This document shows positions 1 through 4,687 of a stretch of DNA of 7,466 nt, in pieces. Each line of letters opens with the position of its first letter. Positions within the stretch are counted from its first letter, which is position 1. A program made the position numbers and the translations under genes. The DNA is from Acidobacteriota bacterium (GTDB lineage Bacteria; Acidobacteriota; Polarisedimenticolia; J045): NCBI GenBank assembly GCA_024276295.1, contig JAJRXN010000315.1, positions 1-7,466 on the forward strand. The letters run 5' to 3'. The notes under the pieces were generated by a model that worked only from the letters and a program-made list of their open reading frames with translations, was not told the origin of the DNA and made no database searches.

Positions 1-309
1 GCCGCAGAGGATCAGCAGGTCGCCCGCATGCCCGCGCAGCGCCCGGCGCGCCCGGCCGACCGCATCGGCCGTCCCGCGCCTTTCCGTCTGTTCGACGAAC
101 TCGATCGGCTGATCGGGGAAACGCGCCCGGACGGCGGCGACGACGGCGTCCTTCTGCACGCCGACGACCACCACCACGCGCCGCGCCCCGGCGCCGAGCG
201 CGGCATGGACGACATGCCCGATCAGCGGCCTCCCGGCGACCTCGTGCAGCACCTTGGCACGCCGGGACTTCATGCGGGTCCCCTCGCCGGCCGCGAGGAT
301 CACCGCCAT
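1..309 (-). CDS. glmU: GlmU N-terminal part (UDP-GlcNAc pyrophosphorylase domain), cut by window edge
   Basis: Only the first 103 codons are present; the gene continues beyond base 1. GlmU is a cytoplasmic bifunctional enzyme that acetylates glucosamine-1-phosphate and then transfers UMP from UTP to give UDP-GlcNAc, the precursor of peptidoglycan and lipopolysaccharide. The visible part is the nucleotidyltransferase domain. The signature LAAGEGTRMKS is at residues 5-15, with R12 and K19 in the places of the nucleotide-binding Arg and Lys. The uridine-binding segment EQTERRGTADAV (73-84) has Q74, G79 and T80 at the positions expected for GlmU rather than for other sugar nucleotidyltransferases. 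The sequence ends at LLILCG, just before the expected metal-binding Asp. ATG 309 is the only start possible upstream of the motif, and it lies 7 nt after the stop of the TPR gene. I see no good Shine-Dalgarno sequence, so translation is probably coupled to that gene. The C-terminal acetyltransferase domain cannot be seen, so a stand-alone pyrophosphorylase is not excluded. Confidence 0.9.
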   Translation of the reverse strand, partial: MAVILAAGEGTRMKSRRAKVLHEVAGRPLIGHVVHAALGAGARRVVVVVGVQKDAVVAAVRARFPDQPIEFVEQTERRGTADAVGRARRALRGHAGDLLILCG

Positions 310-316
310 CAGGTCG

Positions 317-943
317 TCAGGAGTTCCCGTCGCCGGGACCGATGTCCGCCGTGCCATCCGCCGCTCCCTCCGCCGTCAAGGCCGACCGCTCCGCGTCGGG
401 CGGCGGATCCACGACACCGGCGAAGGCCGCCGTTTCGCGGAAACGCTCGAAGTCCGGGTCGCCGAGGGCGAACGCGCGGTTTTCCGGGTCGGCCTCGATC
501 GCCTCGGCCAGCGCGGCCGCGGCCTCGTCGAACCGGCCGTCGCGCGAGAGCGCCGTCGCCTTGACGTACAGGGCGCGCCCACGATTCGCTCCGGCCGCCA
601 GAGCCCCGTCGATCGCCGCCAGCGCCTCGTCCGTCCGCCCGCTGTTGGCCAGGACCACCGCCTGCAGCAGGGCTTCCCCGGCCCCGCCCGACGCCTCGTC
701 CGAAGTCTCGGCGATACGGCTCTCGCAGGCCGCCAGGTGCCGTCGCGCACGATCGACCATCGTGGCGACCACGGCGTCGCCGGCATGCCGCTCGATGAAC
801 GCCTTCCACTTCTCGGCCGCAGCCTTCCAGTCGCGGCGCGACGCGAACAGCTTCATCGCGGCCTCGTACTCCGTCACCGCCTTCGTGAAGCCGTCGGTCT
901 TCTTCTTCGCACCGGCGCTGGAACTGGCTTTGCGGGCTGGCAT
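317..943 (-). CDS. Small TPR-repeat protein of unknown function
   Basis: A 208-residue protein with no signal peptide or membrane segment, so probably cytoplasmic. The N-terminus is short, basic and Ser/Lys-rich (residues 1-16). Helical repeats follow: about 20-75 (YEAAMKLFASRRDWKAAAEK and onward) and about 88-150, the latter with clear TPR signatures such as ANSGRTDEALAAIDGAL and SRDGRFDEAAAALAEAIEAD. Next comes the DPDFERFRE segment often seen at the end of bacterial TPR blocks, then an acidic, Gly/Ala-rich and probably disordered tail from about 178. TPRs mediate protein-protein contacts; no enzymatic motif is visible and I cannot name a partner. ATG 943 is preceded by GGAGG (951-955 on this strand) at a 7-nt spacing, which supports the start. 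The gene sits 7 nt upstream of glmU in an apparent operon, with a strong predicted promoter at 1015-1043. Codon usage is GC-rich like its neighbours. Confidence 0.8.
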   Translation of the reverse strand: MPARKASSSAGAKKKTDGFTKAVTEYEAAMKLFASRRDWKAAAEKWKAFIERHAGDAVVATMVDRARRHLAACESRIAETSDEASGGAGEALLQAVVLANSGRTDEALAAIDGALAAGANRGRALYVKATALSRDGRFDEAAAALAEAIEADPENRAFALGDPDFERFRETAAFAGVVDPPPDAERSALTAEGAADGTADIGPGDGNS

Positions 944-968
944 CGGGCACCCTCCGGGCTCGAGCGAC

Positions 969-979
969 GAGTCGGACTC
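969..979. promoter_or_regulatory. Short palindrome in the leader of the TPR gene and glmU
   Basis: GAGTC and GACTC flank a single central G, making an 11-bp inverted repeat. It lies downstream of the predicted -10 box of the minus-strand promoter, where an operator could act as a roadblock. A wider inverted repeat, CGACGAG (965-971) with CTCGTCG (994-1000), overlaps it, so an RNA hairpin in the leader is an alternative reading. In DNA this GC-rich, short palindromes arise often by chance. Confidence 0.2.
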
Positions 980-1014
980 CTGTCGGAAAGCCGCTCGTCG
1001 TCGCGCGGGGCCGG

Positions 1015-1043
1015 ATCGTAGTTGTGCCCCCCGGAGGTGTCAA
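1015..1043 (-). promoter_or_regulatory. Predicted sigma-70 promoter for the TPR gene and glmU
   Basis: Read on the minus strand, a perfect -35 box TTGACA (1043-1038) is separated by exactly 17 nt from TACGAT (1020-1015), which matches the -10 consensus at four of six positions including the conserved TA and final T. Transcription would start near 1006-1009, giving a leader of about 65 nt before ATG 943. The -35 box overlaps the end of the folK Shine-Dalgarno sequence and lies 2 nt before the folK start codon on the other strand, so the element is packed into the start of the divergent gene. This is a sequence match only; there is no expression evidence. Confidence 0.6.
1033..1038 (+). promoter_or_regulatory. 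Shine-Dalgarno sequence that fixes the folK start
   Basis: GGAGGT ends 7 nt before TTG 1046, which is ideal spacing. It would lie inside or directly on any start placed further upstream in frame (TTG 1022, GTG 1037), so it argues for the TTG 1046 start. The same bases border the -35 box of the divergent promoter. Confidence 0.65.
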
Positions 1044-1045
1044 CT

Positions 1046-1621
1046 TTGGCCTCACGGGAGCGGGCGGCGAATCAGCCGTGGGTGGTGCTCGCGCTCGGCT
1101 CGAATCTCGGGCCGAGGGCGGCCCATCTCGCCCGGGCGCGGGCCGCGCTCGAGCGGGCCGGCCTCGTGCCGCTGGTCGCATCGGCGCTCCGCGAGACCGA
1201 TCCGGTCGGCGGCCCCCCGGGACAGGGCCGGTACCTCAACCAGGTCGTCGCCAGCCCCGTCGCGGTCGCTCCCGCCCCCCATGCCCTGCTGGCGCTCTGC
1301 CGCGGGATCGAACGGTCCTGCGGCAGGACGCGGCGTGAACGCTGGGGGCCGCGGACGCTCGACATCGACATCCTGTTCCACGGACGCGAGGTGGTGAACG
1401 ACGCCGCGCTGGTGATCCCGCACCCGGAACTCGCCCGGCGGACGTTCGTGCTCGAACCGCTGTGCGAAATCCTGCCCGGACTGTGCCACCCGGTGCTCGG
1501 CCTGACGGCCCGGGAGCTGCTCGCCCGGCTGCGGTCGGACGGGAGCGCCGGCTGGAACAGTACAATCCCTCCGGGACCACGGGCGGCGACCCGCCCGCCC
1601 GGGCGCGAGCGCCTGCGATGA
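1046..1621 (+). CDS. folK: FolK, 6-hydroxymethyl-7,8-dihydropterin pyrophosphokinase
   Basis: FolK transfers pyrophosphate from ATP to 6-hydroxymethyl-7,8-dihydropterin, the step before dihydropteroate synthase in folate synthesis; it is a cytoplasmic monomer. From the TTG start the protein is 191 residues. Family signatures are clear: the strand LALGSNLG (15-22), the substrate loop ETDPVGGPPGQGRYLNQV, the Arg-rich RRERWGPRTLDIDILF segment with the Mg-binding D106-I-D108, and HPELARRTFVLEPL. The core matches E. coli FolK, but the C-terminus carries an extra Pro/Arg-rich tail of about 25 residues that is probably not conserved. The start was chosen from GGAGGT at 1033-1038; a longer ORF begins at 1022 but would sit on that ribosome site. 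The stop overlaps the start of the kinase gene (ATGA), so the two are probably translationally coupled. I could not find a convincing plus-strand promoter in the short upstream region. Confidence 0.93.
   Translation: MASRERAANQPWVVLALGSNLGPRAAHLARARAALERAGLVPLVASALRETDPVGGPPGQGRYLNQVVASPVAVAPAPHALLALCRGIERSCGRTRRERWGPRTLDIDILFHGREVVNDAALVIPHPELARRTFVLEPLCEILPGLCHPVLGLTARELLARLRSDGSAGWNSTIPPGPRAATRPPGRERLR
1561..1566 (+). promoter_or_regulatory. Possible -10 element ahead of the kinase gene
   Basis: TACAAT matches five of six bases of the sigma-70 -10 consensus and stands out in this GC-rich DNA. It lies in the poorly conserved tail of folK, about 50 nt before the kinase start. No good -35 box lies 16-18 nt upstream (the region reads GACGGG or similar), and there is no extended TGn. 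It could support an internal promoter, but this is weak evidence. Confidence 0.2.
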
Positions 1622-2250
1622 AGCCGAGACACATCGCCATCGAGGGGCCGATCGGCGTCGGCAAGACCGAGCTGACGCGGCGGCTCGCGCGCCGGATCGA
1701 CGCCCTCTGCGTGCTCGAGCCGGAGGACAACCCGTTCCTGCGCGGCTTCTACGAGGAGCGCCGGGGGGCGGCGTTTTCGACCCAGGTCTGGTTCCTGCTG
1801 GCCCGGCACCGGCAGCTCCGCGACCTGCGCCAGGGCCACCTGTTCCAGCAGCGGATCGTCGTCGACTACCTGTTCGAAAAGGACCGCGTCTTCGCCCACC
1901 TGACGCTCGACGACGCGGAACTCGACACCTATGAGCGGCTCTACGGCGTGCTCGCCCCGGAGATCGTCCGGCCGGATCTGGTCGTCTACCTGCGGGCCGG
2001 CGTGAAGGTCCTGCGCGAGCGGATCGCACGTCGCGGCCGACCGGTCGAGCGGCGGATCGCCGGGCCGTACCTCGAGGAGGTGGTCCGCGCCTGGGACGAG
2101 TTCTTCTTCCGCTGGGACCAGGGGCCGCTGCTGGTGGTCGACACCGACCGCTTCGACCCGATCCACGACGACGGACACTTCGAGGACCTGGTCCAGCGGG
2201 TCGACGCCATGGAACGGGGCGGCACCGAGTACTACGTCCCGCTCGCCTGA
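1618..2250 (+). CDS. Deoxynucleoside kinase (dNK family)
   Basis: A 210-residue cytoplasmic kinase that would phosphorylate deoxynucleosides to their 5'-monophosphates for dNTP salvage; substrate preference (dG, dA, dC or T) cannot be read from the sequence. The P-loop GPIGVGKT is at residues 10-17. E34, in LEPEDNPFLRGFYEE, matches the region that contacts the sugar, and QVWFLLARHRQLRDL (56-70) matches the base-binding helix. D83 in VVDYLFEKDRVFA takes the place of the catalytic acid found in ERS/DRS-type motifs. The LID region RERIARRGRPVE (133-144) supplies the phosphate-binding arginines. The length is typical of bacterial dNKs (200-225). ATG 1618 starts directly before the P-loop strand and overlaps the folK stop by 4 nt; the ORF is open further upstream, but that part is shadow sequence over folK. 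A folK neighbour is known for this family in several Gram-negative lineages, from general knowledge. Confidence 0.88.
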   Translation: MKPRHIAIEGPIGVGKTELTRRLARRIDALCVLEPEDNPFLRGFYEERRGAAFSTQVWFLLARHRQLRDLRQGHLFQQRIVVDYLFEKDRVFAHLTLDDAELDTYERLYGVLAPEIVRPDLVVYLRAGVKVLRERIARRGRPVERRIAGPYLEEVVRAWDEFFFRWDQGPLLVVDTDRFDPIHDDGHFEDLVQRVDAMERGGTEYYVPLA

Positions 2251-2262
2251 CGGCGGCGTGAC

Positions 2263-2300
2263 GATACTGTAAGCTTGACCGGGTCAGGGCGCCGACCCGG
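2263..2300 (+). other. AT-richer patch and 7-bp stem-loop downstream of the kinase gene
   Basis: An AT-richer patch, GATACTGTAAGCTT (2263-2276), is followed by a perfect 7-bp inverted repeat, CCGGGTC (2279-2285) and GACCCGG (2294-2300), with an 8-nt loop. GATACT could be a -10 box (four of six), but no -35 box is visible. The stem-loop has no T-run after it, so it is not a standard intrinsic terminator. It may still attenuate transcription or protect the 3' end of the upstream message. Both roles are inference. Confidence 0.3.
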
Positions 2301-2371
2301 GCGGCCGGGATCCCGCAGGGGACCTGGACCGGCGACCGGCGGGGCGCCCGATCGGACAGCCGACCGTCCCG

Positions 2372-2393
2372 CGACCGGCCTTCGGAGCCGGCG
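2372..2393 (+). promoter_or_regulatory. C(UUCG)G-capped hairpin just upstream of the panB ribosome site
   Basis: In RNA, CCGGC (2375-2379) pairs with GCCGG (2387-2391). C2380 and G2385 close a UUCG tetraloop, A2386 is bulged, and two further base pairs (2372-2373 with 2392-2393) are possible past a bulged A2374. C(UUCG)G loops are exceptionally stable. The hairpin ends 7 nt before the GGAGG of panB, so it could shape ribosome access or stabilise the panBCD message. It matches no riboswitch class that I recognise. The remainder of the 2251-2412 gap shows only GC-rich sequence. Confidence 0.35.
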
Positions 2394-2400
2394 GGGAGAT

Positions 2401-2405
2401 GGAGG
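2401..2405 (+). promoter_or_regulatory. Shine-Dalgarno sequence that decides the panB start
   Basis: GGAGG lies 7 nt before GTG 2413. No other good ribosome site stands before an in-frame start in this region, and the frame stays open back to 2275 only as unconserved Arg/Gly/Pro-rich sequence. The GTG is therefore preferred. Confidence 0.65.
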
Positions 2406-2412
2406 ACGACCC

Positions 2413-3315
2413 GTGAAACCCTATCCGGGCGGCGTGACGCCGCAACCGGCGGCGCCGGCCAGGATCACCGTGCCTGATCTGCGGGCCCGCAAGGGCGGCG
2501 AGCCGATCGTCATGCTCACCGCGTACGACGCCCCGACGGCCCGGCTCGTCGACGCGGCCGGTGCCGACGTGATCCTCGTCGGCGACTCGCTCGGCATGGT
2601 GGTGCTCGGGCACGAGAACACGCTCGGGGTCGACCTCGACGACATGGTGCGCCACACCGCCGCCGTCGCGCGGACGCACCCGCGGGCGCTGATCGTCGCC
2701 GACATGCCGTATCTGACGTACCACACCGGGCCGCGCGACGCGGTGCTCGCCGCCGGCCGTCTGGTGCGCGAGGCCGGCGCCGAGGCGGTCAAGCTCGAGG
2801 GGGGCGCCCGGCGCGTGCCGGTGATCGAGGCGCTGATCGACGCCGAGATCCCGGTGATGGGACACCTCGGACTGACGCCCCAGTCGCTCCACATGATGGG
2901 GGGATTCCGGGTCCAGGCCCGCGCCGTCGAGGCCGTCGAGCGCCTGCTCGAGGATGCCCGCGCGCTGGCCGTCGCCGGCGTGTTCTCCCTGGTGCTCGAG
3001 GGGGTGCCGGCCGACGTCGCCCGGCTGGTGACGGCCGAAGTGCCGGTCCCGACGATCGGCATCGGCGCCGGCGCCGGCTGCGACGGCCAGGTGCTCGTGC
3101 TGCACGACGTGCTCGGCCTGACCGACGGCCCGGCGCCGAGGTTCGTCCGGCGCTATGCCGACCTGCAGTCCGTCGCCGTCGAGGCGCTGCGGCGCTTCGC
3201 CGAGGACGTGCGCTCCGGCGCGTTTCCGGCGCGCGAGGAGTCGTACCGGCTGCCGCGCCGCGTCGGCGAGGCGCTCGAGGAGCGCCGCCGGCGCGGCCTG
3301 ACCGGCAGGAGCTGA
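2413..3315 (+). CDS. panB: PanB, ketopantoate hydroxymethyltransferase
   Basis: PanB transfers a hydroxymethyl group from 5,10-methylene-tetrahydrofolate to 2-ketoisovalerate, giving ketopantoate, the first committed step of pantothenate synthesis. It is a cytoplasmic TIM-barrel enzyme, usually a decamer. From GTG 2413 the protein is 300 residues, slightly longer than the usual 260-280, through a Pro-rich N-terminus (1-16) and an Arg-rich C-terminus. Conserved pieces in order are MLTAYDAPTARLVD (34-47), VGDSLGMVVLGH with the Mg-binding D58 (56-67), ADMPYLTY with the second Mg ligand D97 (96-103), VKLEGG with K127 and E129 (126-131), PVMGHLGLTPQS (from 147) and the IGIGAG-CDGQVLVLHDVLG signature. 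It heads a tight panB-panC-panD run: panC begins 6 nt after its stop. Its position downstream of folK puts folate synthesis next to a folate-consuming enzyme. Confidence 0.95.
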   Translation: MKPYPGGVTPQPAAPARITVPDLRARKGGEPIVMLTAYDAPTARLVDAAGADVILVGDSLGMVVLGHENTLGVDLDDMVRHTAAVARTHPRALIVADMPYLTYHTGPRDAVLAAGRLVREAGAEAVKLEGGARRVPVIEALIDAEIPVMGHLGLTPQSLHMMGGFRVQARAVEAVERLLEDARALAVAGVFSLVLEGVPADVARLVTAEVPVPTIGIGAGAGCDGQVLVLHDVLGLTDGPAPRFVRRYADLQSVAVEALRRFAEDVRSGAFPAREESYRLPRRVGEALEERRRRGLTGRS

Positions 3316-3321
3316 CCGGCG

Positions 3322-4215
3322 ATGGAACTGATCCGGCGCATCCACCTGATGCGGGAGATCGCCCGCGAGGCCCGCGGGCGCGGCAAGAAGATCGGCCTCG
3401 TGCCGACGATGGGCGCCCTGCACGACGGGCACCTGTATCTCGTGCGACGGGCCCGCGAGCTGTGCGATCTCGTCGTGGTGTCGGTGTTCGTCAATCCGAC
3501 CCAGTTCGGCGCCAACGAGGACTTCGACCGCTACCCGAGCGACCTGACCCGCGATGCCGACCTCTGCGTACAGGAGGGCGTCGACTACCTGTTCTCGCCC
3601 TCGGCGGAAGAGATGTACCCCCCCGGCTTCCGGACCTACGTCGAGGTCGAGGGATTGTCGCAGGTCTTCGAGGGCGCCTCTCGCCCGGGGCACTTCCGCG
3701 GCGTGGCGACGGTCGTGCTCAAGCTGTTCAACATCGTCCGGCCGCACTTCTCGTTCTTCGGCCAGAAGGACGGACAGCAGGTCATCGTCGTGCGCCGGAT
3801 GATCCGCGATCTCAACCTCGAGGTGGAACTGGTCGTCTGTCCGACCCAGCGCGACGCCGACGGCCTCGCCCTGTCGAGCCGCAACGCGTACCTGTCCCCC
3901 GAGGAGCGCGCGGCGGCGACCTGCCTGTACCGGGCCCTCGAACGGGCGCGCGAACTGGTCGAAGAACAGGGCGACGGCCCGTGCGACGCCCGCAAGATCG
4001 AGGCCGCGATGCGCGAGGTGATCGAGTCCGAGCCGCTGGCACGGCTCGACTACCTGGCGATCACCGACGCCGAGACGCTCGAGCGGCTCGACGTGGTCGA
4101 CCGCCAGGCGCTGGTCGCCCTGGCCGTCTGGATCGGCGAGACGCGGCTGATCGACAACGTGATTCTCTCGCCGAAGAAGACCCGACAGCCGGGGGCCGAA
4201 GGAGAACAGCCGTGA
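3322..4215 (+). CDS. panC: PanC, pantoate--beta-alanine ligase
   Basis: PanC uses ATP to activate pantoate as pantoyl-adenylate and then joins it to beta-alanine, forming pantothenate, AMP and pyrophosphate, in the cytoplasm. The 297-residue length is near the family norm (about 280-290). The nucleotidyltransferase motif PTMGALHDGHL (28-38) carries H34 and H37 in HxGH form, the same numbering as in the E. coli enzyme. FVNPTQFG (56-63), the DRYPSDLTRD loop (69-78), HFRGVATVV (124-132), FFGQKDGQQ (145-153) and the KMSKS-like LALSSRNAYLS (182-192) follow. The C-terminal dimerisation region is complete, with a short Lys/Gly-rich tail. The start ATG follows AGGAG at 3307-3311, which overlaps the end of panB. 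The stop overlaps the panD start by 4 nt, so translation of the two is probably coupled. Confidence 0.96.
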   Translation: MELIRRIHLMREIAREARGRGKKIGLVPTMGALHDGHLYLVRRARELCDLVVVSVFVNPTQFGANEDFDRYPSDLTRDADLCVQEGVDYLFSPSAEEMYPPGFRTYVEVEGLSQVFEGASRPGHFRGVATVVLKLFNIVRPHFSFFGQKDGQQVIVVRRMIRDLNLEVELVVCPTQRDADGLALSSRNAYLSPEERAAATCLYRALERARELVEEQGDGPCDARKIEAAMREVIESEPLARLDYLAITDAETLERLDVVDRQALVALAVWIGETRLIDNVILSPKKTRQPGAEGEQP

Positions 4216-4601
4216 GACGACCGTTTCTCTGCGGCAAGGTGCACCGCGTGATCGTCACCGAGGCCGATCTCGACTACGAGGGCAGCCTGACGCTGGACCA
4301 GGACCTGCTCGATGCCGCCGGCCTGCTGCCGTACCAGAAGGTCGAGATCTACAACGTCACCCGGGGCACCCGTCTCTCGACCTACCTGATCGCCGGACCG
4401 CGCGGCCGGGGCGACTGCTGCGCCAACGGGGCCGCCGCGCATCTGTGCCGCCCCGGCGACCGGGTGATCATCGCCGCCTACGCCGAACTGGACGATGCCG
4501 AGATCGCCTCGTTCCGGCCGAAGATCGTCCTGGTCGGCGCGGACAACCGCGACTGGCGGCTGGTCGACGCCGAGATCCCCTTCCAGCGCACCGCCGGCTG
4601 A
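4212..4601 (+). CDS. panD: PanD, aspartate 1-decarboxylase precursor
   Basis: PanD decarboxylates L-aspartate to beta-alanine, the substrate of PanC, with a pyruvoyl cofactor made by self-cleavage. The 129-residue protein has the cleavage motif YEGS with G24-S25 at exactly the classical position. The key residues K9, H11, Y22, R54, T57, Y58 and N72 are all present (KVHRV at 9-13, GTRLSTY at 52-58, ANGAAAH at 71-77). Chain cleavage should give a small beta chain (1-24) and an alpha chain starting with the pyruvoyl group. The GTG start overlaps the panC stop, and AAGGAG (4199-4204) lies 7 nt upstream. This is the classical short PanD type, which in enterobacteria needs PanZ (PanM) for activation. 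Other lineages self-process, and no such factor is seen here. Confidence 0.96.
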   Translation: MRRPFLCGKVHRVIVTEADLDYEGSLTLDQDLLDAAGLLPYQKVEIYNVTRGTRLSTYLIAGPRGRGDCCANGAAAHLCRPGDRVIIAAYAELDDAEIASFRPKIVLVGADNRDWRLVDAEIPFQRTAG

Positions 4602-4616
4602 CCCCGGCAGGCCCGG

Positions 4617-4645
4617 TTGTCGGCCGCACCGGATCGCCGTACCGT
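4617..4645 (+). promoter_or_regulatory. Possible promoter for the protease gene
   Basis: TTGTCG (4617-4622) is followed after exactly 17 nt by TACCGT (4640-4645). This fits the loose TTGnCn / TAnnnT pattern common in GC-rich bacteria, and transcription would start about 35 nt before the protease start. The match is incomplete. A CCGGA/TCCGG inverted repeat (4629-4633 and 4645-4649) overlaps it. The 86-nt gap after panD holds no T-tailed terminator that I can see, so read-through from panBCD is also possible. Confidence 0.3.
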
Positions 4646-4687
4646 CCGGAACGCGCGCGGCGCCGTCGTGCGCCCTGCGGAGGTTTC

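Noticed and set aside
1022..1045. Earlier folK starts at TTG 1022 or GTG 1037
   Set aside because: The GGAGGT at 1033-1038 would lie inside the coding region or on the start codon, and the extra residues are not part of the FolK fold.
28..1397. Plus-strand open frames over glmU, the TPR gene and the folK start
   Set aside because: Low-complexity Arg/Pro/Ser-rich translations. The minus strand carries the GlmU motifs and TPR repeats with a proper Shine-Dalgarno sequence.
2275..2412. A longer panB from TTG 2275
   Set aside because: The 46 added residues are Arg/Gly/Pro-rich and unlike PanB. GTG 2413 has a well-spaced GGAGG.
2284..3747. A 487-codon minus-strand open frame over panB and panC
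   Set aside because: His/Arg/Gly-rich shadow of two well-conserved plus-strand enzymes.
4602..4687. Intrinsic terminator after panD
   Set aside because: Only short GC-rich inverted repeats (for example CCGGA/TCCGG) without a T-run.
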